Shown here: positions 7,872 through 16,730 of the stretch, piece by piece
How the letters are laid out: the number at the start of each line of letters is the position of its first letter
Position numbering within the stretch: the stretch's first letter is position 1
Source: Paucisalibacillus algeriensis
GTDB taxonomy: Bacteria; Bacillota; Bacilli; Bacillales; Amphibacillaceae
DNA: 64,000 bases
Direction of reading: 5' to 3'
Assembly: GCF_000577245.1 (NCBI RefSeq)
Contig: NZ_CBYO010000001.1
Location: 62,001-126,000, forward strand
Notes under the pieces: model-generated
The model's database searches: none
Told to the model about the DNA's origin: nothing
Seen by the model: the letters and a program-made list of their open reading frames with translations, nothing else
Program-made: the position numbers and the translations under genes

Positions 7872-8744
7872 ATGAATAAACGGAAAAGGCATGTAGCAGA
7901 TGTTGCATTTGAATTATTTGTAGAAAAAGGTATTCAGCAGACGTCTATTCAAGAAATCATCGATCAGGCTAAAATATCAAAAGGTACTTTTTACAATTAC
8001 TTTTCTACGAAGAATGATTGTATTGCAGAAATTCTGGAAGATATACGTTATGATAGAAGCCAATTACGGGTAGAATTGCAAATTGGAAAGGACAAGTCAG
8101 ATCGTCAAGTTTTAATTGAACAAATTTCCATTGTAATTAGACTTAATGAAGAAAGAAAAATAAGTGAATTATTTGAGGCTATTTTAAGTTCAAATGAACC
8201 AGACCTTAAAAAGTATGTGTTACAACATCGTATATACGAAACCGAGTGGATATCTGAACGGATGGTTGAAGTTTATGGTGAACATATAAGGCCATATGCC
8301 TTTGAACTCTCTATATTATTCCTTGGAATGTTACATTCCCTTCTTTTAATTATGCGAGTATCCAATAATTCTAGTTCCATTGATAATGTTGTTGGTGTAT
8401 TGCTTTCCTATGTTGAAAGTATGATACCGACGATGATTGATAAGAAAAGTAATCTACTAAACTTTTCTGAAATTGATTTTCTCCGTTCTAAAATTGAACA
8501 AAAAGTGGTTACTTTAGAAGAAATCTTGCATTTAGCAAAAGAAATTGAGAAGCAAGCAGTATTTACAATAGAACAAAGGGACCTCTTTGATGCGATTGTA
8601 TCAGAACTTAAAAGAGAACGAATTCGTAAAAAAGTGATCCAAGCATTATTGAAGCCATTCAAGGAATCCTATGAACAGTCTCCAATGAAATCACAATTAA
8701 GCACAATGACTTATTTAGTTTGGTATTATTTAAAGTTGATATAA
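7872..8744 (+). CDS. TetR/AcrR-family transcriptional regulator
   Basis: 290-residue repressor with the TetR N-terminal helix-turn-helix (residues 8-55: FVEKGIQQTSIQEIIDQA, ISKGTFYNYFSTKNDCIAEI). At 290 residues it is longer than the usual 190-210; after the ligand domain (to about 190) an extra helical region with two similar stretches (LRSKIEQKVVTLEEILHLAK and similar) forms the tail. ATG 7872 follows GAGGAGG. Divergent to the DHA2 pump, it most likely represses that pump until a drug binds. Confidence 0.82.
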   Translation: MNKRKRHVADVAFELFVEKGIQQTSIQEIIDQAKISKGTFYNYFSTKNDCIAEILEDIRYDRSQLRVELQIGKDKSDRQVLIEQISIVIRLNEERKISELFEAILSSNEPDLKKYVLQHRIYETEWISERMVEVYGEHIRPYAFELSILFLGMLHSLLLIMRVSNNSSSIDNVVGVLLSYVESMIPTMIDKKSNLLNFSEIDFLRSKIEQKVVTLEEILHLAKEIEKQAVFTIEQRDLFDAIVSELKRERIRKKVIQALLKPFKESYEQSPMKSQLSTMTYLVWYYLKLI

Positions 8745-8791
8745 GACAATGGAATCTTACGTTACTCAGGCAGACATTAGGGATTAAAAAG

Positions 8792-8837
8792 AAAGGCTTC
8801 TCATAAGTTATTAAAACTTGTGGGAAGCCTTTTTTAT
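8792..8837 (+). terminator. Rho-independent terminator of the tetR gene
   Basis: AAAGGCTTCTCATAAGTT / AACTTGTGGGAAGCCTTT stem followed by TTTTTT. Confidence 0.8.
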
Positions 8838-8916
8838 TCCTTGTTACGGTGGGAGATACATTTTAATGACTGCGAGGGATGAGTTTCTCGGTCATGCTGT
8901 CCATCTTTCAACTTAC

Positions 8917-8943
8917 TGAAACCTTATATTCCATATTTACGTA
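8917..8943 (+). promoter_or_regulatory. Sigma-W-type promoter of the psp operon
   Basis: TGAAAC (8917-8922), 17 bp spacer, CGTA (8940-8943): matches the known ECF sigma-W consensus. It lies 40 nt upstream of pspA. In B. subtilis the orthologous pspA-ydjGHI operon is a sigma-W target, so the envelope-stress control appears conserved. Confidence 0.8.
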
Positions 8944-8982
8944 TAAATAGGTACTATTATCTTAGATGGAGGCGGGATTGGA

Positions 8983-9645
8983 ATGAGTATGCTAAAAAGA
9001 GTACGAGATATCTTAGCGAGCAATATTAACGCAAAAATCGAAAGTACAAAAAATCCAGAAATGGAAATTAGCAATTATATAAGGGAAATGGAACGAGACT
9101 ATAGAGAATTTAGGGGGGAGGTTGAAGCTTCCACTTCTTTAATGAATCGGGCAAAGCGAAACCTCCATGAATGCGAATCTGAAATAAAAAAAATGGAGCG
9201 TTATGCGGTAAAGGCATTAGAGAATGATGATGAAGATAAAGCACGTCAATTTTTGGAAGAAAAAGCTAGTTTAAAACCAAAACAGCAAGAATATGAAAAA
9301 CAATATCAATTAGCTACAATTAAAGTGGAACAAATGTCGTTAGCAGTTGACAAACTTACCCAAGACTTAGCAGTTCTCTCCAATCAACGTGATATCATTT
9401 TTGGAAAGTTGGCTACAGCCAAGAGTAAACAACAAGCAAATGAGATTGGTCTTTCTCAATCAAACGTTCGTTTAACTACTTTTGACCAATTGGAGGAAAA
9501 AGCGAATAGGGCATTGGCAGAAGCAGAGGCTTTAGAACAGTTGAGAAAAGGATTAGATTATGACATAGATAAGCTAGGTTCACAGTATGATAAAAGTTTG
9601 GATGTAGACGCAGAAATAGTAGAATTAAAAGACAAACTAAAATAA
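8983..9645 (+). CDS. pspA: Phage shock protein A homologue (PspA/IM30 family)
   Basis: 220-residue membrane-associated, coiled-coil protein that binds and supports stressed membranes. The N-terminal amphipathic part (MLKRVRDILASNINAKIES) is followed by NPEMEISNYIREMERDYREF and long heptad-rich helices to the end, the normal length of the family. Shine-Dalgarno GGAGG 8968-8972. It heads a four-gene operon with the same order as pspA(ydjF)-ydjG-ydjH-ydjI of B. subtilis, behind a sigma-W-type promoter. Confidence 0.9.
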   Translation: MSMLKRVRDILASNINAKIESTKNPEMEISNYIREMERDYREFRGEVEASTSLMNRAKRNLHECESEIKKMERYAVKALENDDEDKARQFLEEKASLKPKQQEYEKQYQLATIKVEQMSLAVDKLTQDLAVLSNQRDIIFGKLATAKSKQQANEIGLSQSNVRLTTFDQLEEKANRALAEAEALEQLRKGLDYDIDKLGSQYDKSLDVDAEIVELKDKLK

Positions 9646-9687
9646 CTTTTTTCTATGAAAAAATGAGAGTGAATAGGGGGAAGAGAA

Positions 9688-10716
9688 TTGGTTATTCAAT
9701 ATAAATGCCCAAATTGTGGGGATGACATGGCATTTGACAGTGAATCAGGTAAGCTTTCTTGCGGTAGCTGCGGACGTACGGATGCGATAGAGGGCTTTTC
9801 TGATGAGTTTATTACGACTAGATTTTCGGATGACGAAGCGAAAGAATATGTTTGTAATAATTGTGGTGCTTCGGTTATAACAGATGCAGATACTTCAGCA
9901 ACATCGTGCAGTTTTTGTGGAGCAGCGGTAGTCTTAGCTGATCGGGTCTCTGGCATCCACGCACCAGATAAGGTTATTCCATTTCAAATTAGTAAGGAAG
10001 AAGCTATCCAAGCATTCAAGAAATGGTGCAAAAATGGTAGGCTGACTCCAAAAGGTTTTATGTCGGCTGACCGTATAAAAGGAATTACTGGAATATATGT
10101 TCCATTTTGGCTCTATGATTTACATAGTGTTGCTAATGTCAATGCAAGAGCTACCAGAGTGCGGGAATATACGCAAGGAAACTATATCTATACAGAAACA
10201 AAGTACTATGACGTACACCGTAAAATAGACTTAACCTTTAATAAAGTTCCGGTTGATGCCTCAGAGAAAATGAATGATGACTTAATGGATAAATTGGAAC
10301 CATATGATTATGGAAGTTTGAAAGATTTTAAAACGCCTTATTTAGCAGGATATTTAGCAGAAAAGTATAATTATAATAACAAAGACTTATTTCCTCGCGT
10401 GAAATCAAAGGTTAGCGGTTATATTGATAAGTATATTAGCTCAACGATTAGTGGTTATTCTTCTGTCCGATATGAAGAAAAGCGTGTGAACACTAAGGAA
10501 ACAAATGCACACTACGTTCTTCTTCCGGTATGGATGGTATATTATGATTATGACAAGCAAGAACACACCTTTGCCATGAATGGTGTTAATGGAAAAGTGG
10601 TTGGAAAACCTCCGCTAAGTATGGCGAAAGTTTCTGCTTGGTTTGGCAGTATCGCCGCAGCAACTTTCATCACAGCTAAGATCCTTACACTTATTGTAGG
10701 GGGGGATATCTGGTGA
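9688..10716 (+). CDS. ydjG: Zinc-ribbon membrane protein, YdjG-like
   Basis: 342 residues. Two zinc ribbons at the N-terminus: CPNCGDDMAF...CGSCG (residues 8-30) and CNNCGASV...CSFCGAA (about 55-80), then a beta-rich domain with YVPFWLYDLHSV and LPVWMVYYDYDKQEHTFAMN, and one C-terminal membrane helix (IAAATFITAKILTLIV). Start is TTG 9688 behind AGGGGG at 7 nt. The next gene overlaps it by 4 nt. Its partner genes in the psp operon suggest a role in recruiting the PspA/SPFH assembly to the membrane; the B. subtilis YdjG-YdjH pair is linked to PspA recruitment. Confidence 0.85.
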   Translation: MVIQYKCPNCGDDMAFDSESGKLSCGSCGRTDAIEGFSDEFITTRFSDDEAKEYVCNNCGASVITDADTSATSCSFCGAAVVLADRVSGIHAPDKVIPFQISKEEAIQAFKKWCKNGRLTPKGFMSADRIKGITGIYVPFWLYDLHSVANVNARATRVREYTQGNYIYTETKYYDVHRKIDLTFNKVPVDASEKMNDDLMDKLEPYDYGSLKDFKTPYLAGYLAEKYNYNNKDLFPRVKSKVSGYIDKYISSTISGYSSVRYEEKRVNTKETNAHYVLLPVWMVYYDYDKQEHTFAMNGVNGKVVGKPPLSMAKVSAWFGSIAAATFITAKILTLIVGGDIW

Positions 10717-11483
10717 AAATGCAGGTATTATTTCTAACTAGTATTCTTTCTGCTGTTTTTATATTTGGATTTTTTAATAATGTTTTTGCAGATGAATCGA
10801 AACAAAGAGTTTTTGACTATGCAAATCTATTATCAGATGATGAAATAGCCAGATTAGAGAATTTAGCTTTTCAACATGGTAAAGAACATGAGATGGATTT
10901 TATTATTGTTACTACACAGGATGCTGATGGTAAGGACATCAGACCTTTTATAGAAGACTTTTATGATGAAATGGCATTTGGTTTTGATAAGCCACATGGA
11001 AACTCTGCAATCCTTGCGCTGGATATGAGTGAAAGAGATGTCATGATAGCTGGGTTTTATAAGGGGGAAAAGTATCTTGACGATCAACGGGCAACGTTAA
11101 TCCGGGAAAAAATAACCCCAAGATTATCAAGTGGCAATTACTTTGAGGCATTTACCCAATATATTGAACTTAGTTCTGAATACATGGAATACATGCCTGG
11201 AGTTAATCCAGATAGTTTTCTATTAAAAACGTGGTTTCATCTTTTAGCGGCAATAGGAGTTGCCGGATTAATAGTTGGATCGATGGCTTATAATTCTGGA
11301 GGTAAAGTCACAGTCAATGAAAGAACATATACAGGAAATTTTCAGGTTTTAGAGCGAAAGGATATTTATTTGACGAAAAGCGTCACCAAACGTAGAAAGC
11401 CACAGAATAATAACAAAGGTGGCGGTGGTGGTGGAGTCACCAGTGGAGGTCACTCGTATAGTGGAAGTCGAGGGAAGTTCTAA
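10713..11483 (+). CDS. ydjH: TPM-domain membrane protein, YdjH-like
   Basis: 256 residues: signal sequence (to about 27, NNVFA|DES), TPM domain of about 130 residues outside the membrane (VFDYANLLSDDEIARLENLA, GNSAILALDMSERDVMIAG), a membrane helix (HLLAAIGVAGLIVGSMAY, about 172-190), and a cytoplasmic tail rich in Lys/Arg, Gly and Ser ending SGGHSYSGSRGKF. GTG 10713 overlaps the ydjG stop and follows a run of seven G at 10699-10705. Companion of YdjG in the psp operon. Confidence 0.85.
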   Translation: MKMQVLFLTSILSAVFIFGFFNNVFADESKQRVFDYANLLSDDEIARLENLAFQHGKEHEMDFIIVTTQDADGKDIRPFIEDFYDEMAFGFDKPHGNSAILALDMSERDVMIAGFYKGEKYLDDQRATLIREKITPRLSSGNYFEAFTQYIELSSEYMEYMPGVNPDSFLLKTWFHLLAAIGVAGLIVGSMAYNSGGKVTVNERTYTGNFQVLERKDIYLTKSVTKRRKPQNNNKGGGGGGVTSGGHSYSGSRGKF

Positions 11484-11522
11484 TTGAAACATCTTAAATA
11501 ATAGAGCGAAAGGAAGTTGCAT

Positions 11523-12548
11523 ATGTCTTTTTTCAGAAACCAATTTGCTGATGTCATTGAATGGGATGAGTTCCGTGATGATATGATCTTTTGGAAATGG
11601 AGCAATAAAGAAATTAAAAAGGGAAGTAGATTAATCATTCGTCCCGGACAAGATGCCATTTTTCTTTATAATGGGAAAATTGAAGGTATCTTTAAGGATG
11701 AAGGAGATTATAATATTGAATCAGAAATCATCCCATTCTTATCCACATTAAAAGGCTTTAAATTTGGTTTTAATAGTGGACTTCGTGTAGAAGTCATTTT
11801 TATCAATACGAAGATTTTCAATGTGAAGTGGGGTACTAGAAATTCCATTAATATTCCAACACCAACACTTCCAGGTGGCTTGCCAATAAGGGCAAACGGT
11901 ACCTTTGAATTTAAAGTAAATAATTATATTGCACTTATTGATAATATTGCTGGTATCAAGAACCGTTATCTCGTGGATGACGTTAAAATCCGTATCACCT
12001 CCATATTAGATCAGTTATTAATGAAGTGGATTACCCGTGAAGGAAAGGACATCTTTAATTTACAAATGAATAGTTTGGAAATATCCAGGGGTATCAAAGA
12101 AGACTTGGATATGGAAATTCATGACATGGGTATGACCATTACAGGATTCAGTGTAGGAAGCTTTAATTATCCAAAACAAGTTCAAGATATGATTGACAAA
12201 AATGCTTCCCATGGTATGGTGGGAGATGTTTCTAAATATCAACAGATTTCCGTTACAGACGCAATGGCTTCAGGTAAGCTTCAAGGATCTGGAACTGCGA
12301 GCGACATGGCTGGAATGATGATGGGGATGACAATGGCAAATAAAATGATGGAGAACATGAATCAGAACAATTCTCAAAATCAAAGTCAGCAACAAAACCA
12401 GAGTCAACATAATCAGAACCAATCCTCCCAAGCTCAGACTAGTCATCCATCAGAAGGAACTAATAAAGCTCCAAATTTCTGCCCAAACTGCGGACAGAAA
12501 ACAAATGGAGCAAATTTCTGTTCGAATTGTGGTCAGAAATTAGTTTAG
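11523..12548 (+). CDS. ydjI: SPFH/band-7 protein with C-terminal zinc ribbon, YdjI-like
   Basis: 341 residues. SPFH-type domain over about 1-220 (SRLIIRPGQDAIFLYNGKIE, FKVNNYIALIDNIAGIKN), a Met/Gly stretch, a Gln/Asn/Ser-rich linker (about 280-315) and a terminal zinc ribbon CPNCGQKTNGANFCSNCG. Start chosen at ATG 11523, 7 nt after AAAGGAAG; a TTG lies 6 nt upstream. Last gene of the psp operon; B. subtilis YdjI localises PspA to the membrane. Confidence 0.85.
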   Translation: MSFFRNQFADVIEWDEFRDDMIFWKWSNKEIKKGSRLIIRPGQDAIFLYNGKIEGIFKDEGDYNIESEIIPFLSTLKGFKFGFNSGLRVEVIFINTKIFNVKWGTRNSINIPTPTLPGGLPIRANGTFEFKVNNYIALIDNIAGIKNRYLVDDVKIRITSILDQLLMKWITREGKDIFNLQMNSLEISRGIKEDLDMEIHDMGMTITGFSVGSFNYPKQVQDMIDKNASHGMVGDVSKYQQISVTDAMASGKLQGSGTASDMAGMMMGMTMANKMMENMNQNNSQNQSQQQNQSQHNQNQSSQAQTSHPSEGTNKAPNFCPNCGQKTNGANFCSNCGQKLV

Positions 12549-12550
12549 TG

Positions 12551-12583
12551 TGAAAATGCGCTTTTCATAAGCGCATTTTCTTA
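12551..12583 (+). terminator. Terminator of the psp operon
   Basis: AAAATGCGCTT / AAGCGCATTTT with a 5 nt loop right after the ydjI stop. Confidence 0.8.
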
Positions 12584-12630
12584 TGTCTGTATAAAATTCT
12601 AGCAAAGGTGAACAGCATGGTGATATTCTT

Positions 12631-13395
12631 TTATCCAATGATTAATTTAAGCCCGGTAAAGAAGATGATGAGAAGGATAAAGAGTCGGATAAAGTTAGAT
12701 GAGAGTTTTAAGGTTAATTTACTTCCAATAATTGTTCCAGGAATGGACCCTGATAGAAGAAGTAGTAATAAGCTGAAATCAATATGGCCGTAAAACGCCA
12801 TTAATATACCAGGTATAGTGGTAAGAATAAATGCATGTGCTATGTCTGTTCCAACAAGCTCTGAAGACTTTAAATTAAAGAAATACAGAAGAATCAATGC
12901 GAAGATACTACCTGCTCCAACTGAAGTTATCCCTACGATTACTCCAAGGACTATTCCAAGTACAATTATTAATGTTTTTTTTTCTTTAATTTCTTTTTCC
13001 TTCCATGTACCTATTATTTCAAAGTTAAAAACAATTTGTATGAGAGTTATAAGAGAAATACTGACCAAGACGATACCTAATAAAAGAAGAATAAGGGATT
13101 CATTATAGTAATCAGATAAGTAATAGTGAAAGAGAAAGTTAGCAATAATAGCAGAGGGGAGGCTCCAAATAGAAAAGTATTTTACAAGTTTAATATCTAC
13201 TGTTTTTTGTTTTAAATGCTGCAATGTTCCAAATGCTTTTGTTATAGAGTTATATAAAAAGTCAGTACCAATAGCGATTACAGGGGGTATTCCCATGAAA
13301 ATCAAGCTAGGTGTAAGAAGAGACGCCCCACCTACTCCAGCTACACCTATTAATACCCCAACAATAAATCCTAAAATGATAAACTCAAAGCTCAC
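12631..13395 (-). CDS. TauE/SafE (TSUP) family membrane exporter
   Basis: About 254 residues, eight predicted helices. Two related halves: GVLIGVAGVGGASLLTPSLIFMG near the N-terminus (quoted region 10-32) and GVIVGITSVGAGSIFALILL in the middle (about 155-174), the internal repeat of the sulfite/sulfonate exporter family. GTG 13395 is preferred because GAGGTG lies 6 nt upstream; the longer frame from GTG 13404 has no Shine-Dalgarno. Substrate could be sulfite, sulfonates or another organic anion; nothing nearby decides it. Confidence 0.78.
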   Translation of the reverse strand: MSFEFIILGFIVGVLIGVAGVGGASLLTPSLIFMGIPPVIAIGTDFLYNSITKAFGTLQHLKQKTVDIKLVKYFSIWSLPSAIIANFLFHYYLSDYYNESLILLLLGIVLVSISLITLIQIVFNFEIIGTWKEKEIKEKKTLIIVLGIVLGVIVGITSVGAGSIFALILLYFFNLKSSELVGTDIAHAFILTTIPGILMAFYGHIDFSLLLLLLSGSIPGTIIGSKLTLKLSSNFIRLFILLIIFFTGLKLIIG

Positions 13396-14012
13396 AATAT
13401 GCACCTCAAATGTTTAGGATTGATATTCGTTATACTTTAATAGCTTTTATTGATAATAAAAAAATGAACTTGAAACTAATGAATGGAAGAGTAGAAGGAA
13501 TAATGTATTTTATGCTGTTATTGGTGCAAACGATATAGCAGATACCTATTTTTCTACATATTAAAATTTAAATGTAAGAATACTAAGCGGTAGAAAATGC
13601 TCGACAGACAAACCTGCGCTATGAATTGTTAATAGGGAAGGTGAGGTGTGAAACTAGAATCTATCATTTATAAGTCTAGCTCGGTAAAATATTAGTCTGT
13701 AGATAATTCTCCAAGCTTATTATGAAAATCCATGGTCAAAAATCTGTTAATGACTCGTAAAAACAAAACCATCTCCACTTAGAATAGGGGATGGTTTTTT
13801 AAAATATAAATTAATCTTTATTATTGTCTAGACTTTTATGGACTTATGAAGATTCATCACATCTTAAGGGTCACAACTTAATATTATGACCCCAGAGATA
13901 GATGTAATTTCATTATTATAGTGCTTCCCATCTTAAACATCCCTACACGGTACTACATTACTATCACAAAGTTTTACAAGGTTAGCATGTTATATAGTTA
14001 CATTGACTACTT
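13396..14012. other. Intergenic stretch with a terminator-like hairpin and short frame remnants
   Basis: No full gene seen. 13763-13801 is an intrinsic terminator reading plus (ACCATCTCC / GGGGATGGT, then TTTTTT) with no evident gene before it. Plus-strand frame fragments end at 13564 (...VFYAVIGANDIADTYFSTY) and at about 13694 without plausible starts; they may be decayed gene pieces. Confidence 0.4.
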
Positions 14013-14555
14013 CTATTTAGGAAGGGGTCTAGTAGCATCTAAACAAGAAATACCTACAAAATCTTTTAAGTCCAATGTTAAACAGATACCAGTTTCTCGG
14101 AATTGAATGGTTTTGTATGGAGTTTTTTCATGGAAGAAGTCACATAGATCCTTTCCTTTATCTGCAACTGGTCGACCATTAGCATTTACTGGTCTTAATA
14201 GCTCTACCTTTACACAACAACGGCCTTTCTTTGTAAATTGTTTAGCACGTAAAACTGGTGTTTCAACACATGCATAATATTTATCATGAGGAAACCCCTC
14301 GATTGGTTGTTTATGAACACCACTAGCAATGAATGGCTTGCAACCCTCTTTGCAATATAAGATGAAAGGTATTGTGGTATTTTCGTTCTCTCTAGTTGGT
14401 GATAGTAAATCGCGAATTGATTGATGACAACTTATGTCGCAATTTGTTGCTTCTTGTGCTACTTTGTTTTGTGCTTCAACTATTTTTTCAACTACCTCAC
14501 AAACACAATTTTCATCATAACAGCGATGTTTGTTATGCCTATCCAATATTCTCAC
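14013..14555 (-). CDS. CotY/CotZ-family spore coat protein
   Basis: Up to 180 residues, Cys-rich, of the CotZ family found in the outer coat or exosporium base layer. Visible blocks: CVCEVVEKIVEAQNKV, CDISCHQSIRDLLSPT, TTIPFILYCKEGCKPFIASG, GRCCVKVELLRP and the ending TGICLTLDLKDFVGISCLDA. About eleven Cys can cross-link the crust. The frame opens at GTG 14555 directly inside AAGGGGTGAG; TTG 14546 has better spacing. It is divergent from another probable spore-surface gene at 14738. Expected to be expressed in the mother cell late in sporulation. Confidence 0.85.
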   Translation of the reverse strand: MRILDRHNKHRCYDENCVCEVVEKIVEAQNKVAQEATNCDISCHQSIRDLLSPTRENENTTIPFILYCKEGCKPFIASGVHKQPIEGFPHDKYYACVETPVLRAKQFTKKGRCCVKVELLRPVNANGRPVADKGKDLCDFFHEKTPYKTIQFRETGICLTLDLKDFVGISCLDATRPLPK

Positions 14556-14737
14556 CCCTTTTATTCGTAGTTCCTACAGTTTATGCGGTAAGTGAGTAGT
14601 GCGTTTGTTTTATAGTCTAGTTTTTGCGTATAGAAGAAATTCATAGAGATATACATACATTTTGTAAAGGATAAACTATTGTCTCTATCAACTAGAACAC
14701 TCCTTGCATGTAATAAAGTGTAAGGAGGTGAAAATGA

Positions 14738-15301
14738 ATGAGTAGAAATTATAAGGATCACGAAAGAGGAGTGATGGGTGAAATGGATAGACGTGGACAT
14801 GAACATGATAAAAAGCATGATAACAAACATGATAACAAACATGACAACAAGCATTGTGGTCATTCACGAAATGTAAATAATGTTGTTGACTTCCGTTGGG
14901 ACAAACTGGATCCAAATAAAGATAAGTATAGAGAGCGACTACCAGAAAATCGCAAGAAAAAAGTTGCAACTATTACTTTTCCTAAATTGCGTGCAGGTGA
15001 TGTCGTATGGTTAAATGGTGTTGTTGGATTAGAAAGTGAAGCTGGCGATCCAGAGACAGATGTGGAAATTAGCATCTTCAAAGGACAATCACCAGTGTTA
15101 ATCGATGGAAAGGAAATCTATCGTAGTGATTTTGATATCGATGGTGATAATGATGATGAGACAGTAGCACCATTTGCTCATGTGGATGTAGTCACACAGG
15201 ATGAAACTAATGTAACTTATGTGCTATCAATTAAGGCGGAGGACCCTGACATATTCCTTATCGGGCCACTAACATTTACTGGATTACAACTAAGACGTTA
15301 A
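14738..15301 (+). CDS. Putative spore-surface protein with His/Asp-rich head
   Basis: 187 residues. Residues 8-45 are highly charged and His-rich with HDNK/HDKK repeated four times (from GHEHDKKHDNK) and a single Cys; residues 70-187 look like a compact beta-sandwich (KKVATITFPKLRAGDVVWLNG, ending IFLIGPLTFTGLQLRR). No signal peptide. AGGAGG is 10 nt before ATG 14738; an ATG 5 nt upstream is out of frame and meets a stop at once. Divergent neighbour of the CotZ-family gene, so a coat or exosporium role is likely. Not a family I can name. Confidence 0.6.
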   Translation: MSRNYKDHERGVMGEMDRRGHEHDKKHDNKHDNKHDNKHCGHSRNVNNVVDFRWDKLDPNKDKYRERLPENRKKKVATITFPKLRAGDVVWLNGVVGLESEAGDPETDVEISIFKGQSPVLIDGKEIYRSDFDIDGDNDDETVAPFAHVDVVTQDETNVTYVLSIKAEDPDIFLIGPLTFTGLQLRR

Positions 15302-15315
15302 ATAAATTCTATCAA

Positions 15316-15349
15316 ATAGGCTGTTCACTGGAGTGAGCAGCCTATTTTA
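15316..15349 (+). terminator. Rho-independent terminator
   Basis: AATAGGCTG / CAGCCTATT stem, then TTATTTATT, 15 nt after the stop at 15301. Confidence 0.75.
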
Positions 15350-15468
15350 TTTATTATGTAGTAGCTATTCTAAAAGTATCCGATAAGATAATATTTCTTA
15401 ATGAAGAAAATATTAATAGGTAAACAGGGGAAGTTGATTTATCATCTCTTCCCCATTTCAGATATATT

Positions 15469-15681
15469 TTATTCATCTCCAGGATTGGAATCATCTAGTG
15501 AAGCTGAAGCACCTGATTCTCTATTAAGTTTCTTAAACCCTTTATCTAGTTGACCAGCATTTTCAATGTCACCCGTTGCCATGTAACCGGCTATTTCAGT
15601 GTTCGAAGTTGTTCCGTATAGTCCCATTCCACCAAGCTCCGTCTTAAACTTTTCTGGTGTCTTGTCTTTTCCTTTGCTCAT
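15469..15681 (-). CDS. Small hydrophilic protein of unknown function
   Basis: 70 residues from ATG 15681 with AGGAGG 7 nt upstream; the longer frame to 15741 lacks a Shine-Dalgarno. Sequence MSKGKDKTPEKFKTELGGMG ... TNTEIAGYMATGDIENAG-like body and an acidic end DDSNPGDE. (Exact middle reads TSNTEIAGYMATG.) No membrane segment or Cys. Size and neighbours (spore-surface genes) hint at a sporulation protein, but this is guesswork. Confidence 0.55.
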   Translation of the reverse strand: MSKGKDKTPEKFKTELGGMGLYGTTSNTEIAGYMATGDIENAGQLDKGFKKLNRESGASASLDDSNPGDE

Positions 15682-15792
15682 ATATGCACCTCCTGCTAGT
15701 ATTGTGACCTTGGGTTTGTTAAATATTCCTTTAAATTTCATGGACGAAAAGAGGTGCTTAGAACTTTACCAAATCAGAAATTTCAACATCTA

Positions 15793-15830
15793 TCAAAAAA
15801 ACGGTCATCCCAGCATAAGCTAAGATAACC
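15793..15830 (-). terminator. Terminator of the app operon
   Basis: On the minus strand GGTTATCTTAGC / GCTGGGATGACC (paired with G-U wobbles, 4 nt loop) followed by GTTTTTTT, just after the appC stop. Confidence 0.75.
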
Positions 15831-15837
15831 GCAGCTT

Positions 15838-16719
15838 CTATCTCCGATTACTCTTCGGATCAAATGCATCTCGTAGACCATCGCCAATGAAGTTAATGGC
15901 AAGTACCGTTAATAATATCCCTAAACCAGGCGGAATCCATGCCTCTGGGTGATTCCGTAAAATCCTGATGTTTTGTGCTTCGGATATCATATTTCCCCAT
16001 GTAGGAGTCGGTTGAGGAATCCCCATTCCAATAAAGCTTAATGCGGATTCAATTATTATCATAGATGCCATCATTAGTGTAGCATTAACGATGATTGGGC
16101 CAATCGCATTCGGGATAAAATGCTTGAAGATAATTCGCAAATCACTTGCACCGATTGCACGTGCTCCGAGAACAAATTCTTGCTCTCTTAATGAAAGAAA
16201 TGTTCCTCGCACAATTCTCGTTAAAGATGGCCAGGTTGTTACAGCAATGACGGTAACGAAAATCGTGATGGTCACCTTCTCTAATAGGGCGATAATAGTT
16301 AAGGCTAGTACTAGAAATGGAATTGCTAAGATGAGATCGGCTAGCCGCATAATGAGGTTATCAACTTTTCCTCCGTAGTAGCCAGCCAGGGCACCTAGTA
16401 CTACCCCAATAATTAAGGTGAAAAGCATAGCACTAAACCCGACGATTAATGAAATTCTCGCTCCGTACAATAATCTTGCAAAATTGTCACGACCAGATCC
16501 ATCTGTACCGAGTATATGTTCATCTGATGGTACTTTTTCGATTTTTAGCAAGTCCCCATACGTTGGGTCGTGTTCTGATAAGAGCGGAGCAAATATCGCT
16601 CCAAGTGTGATTAATACAAGTACAATGATTCCGGCTAAGGCTAACTTGTTCTTGATAAACCGGCGTAAGGCTAATTGTAATGGGCTTTGGGCTCGTTTGA
16701 TTTTTCTATGAGATTTCAT
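15838..16719 (-). CDS. appC: Oligopeptide ABC transporter permease AppC
   Basis: About 293 residues, inner-membrane permease of the OppC/DppC group, six helices. N-terminal OppC-type segment (LRRFIKNKLALAGIIVLVL), GTDGSGRDNFARLLYGARIS and the EAA-type loop GARAIGASDLRIIFKHFIP that contacts the ATPases. Start set at ATG 16719 (GAGGTGA 7 nt before); GTG 16728 lies within that Shine-Dalgarno. Last gene of an operon in the order D-F-A-B-C, as in the B. subtilis app operon. Confidence 0.88.
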   Translation of the reverse strand: MKSHRKIKRAQSPLQLALRRFIKNKLALAGIIVLVLITLGAIFAPLLSEHDPTYGDLLKIEKVPSDEHILGTDGSGRDNFARLLYGARISLIVGFSAMLFTLIIGVVLGALAGYYGGKVDNLIMRLADLILAIPFLVLALTIIALLEKVTITIFVTVIAVTTWPSLTRIVRGTFLSLREQEFVLGARAIGASDLRIIFKHFIPNAIGPIIVNATLMMASMIIIESALSFIGMGIPQPTPTWGNMISEAQNIRILRNHPEAWIPPGLGILLTVLAINFIGDGLRDAFDPKSNRR

Positions 16720-16730
16720 TCTTCTCACCT

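Noticed and set aside
9696-9956. 86-codon minus-strand frame in ydjG
   Set aside because: Antisense shadow of the two zinc ribbons.
12818-13108. 96-codon plus frame opposite the TauE-type gene
   Set aside because: Shadow frame; the minus strand encodes a coherent eight-helix protein.
14561-14969. Two minus-strand frames rich in His/Tyr/Phe/Met
   Set aside because: Antisense to the His/Asp-rich repeat head of the gene at 14738.
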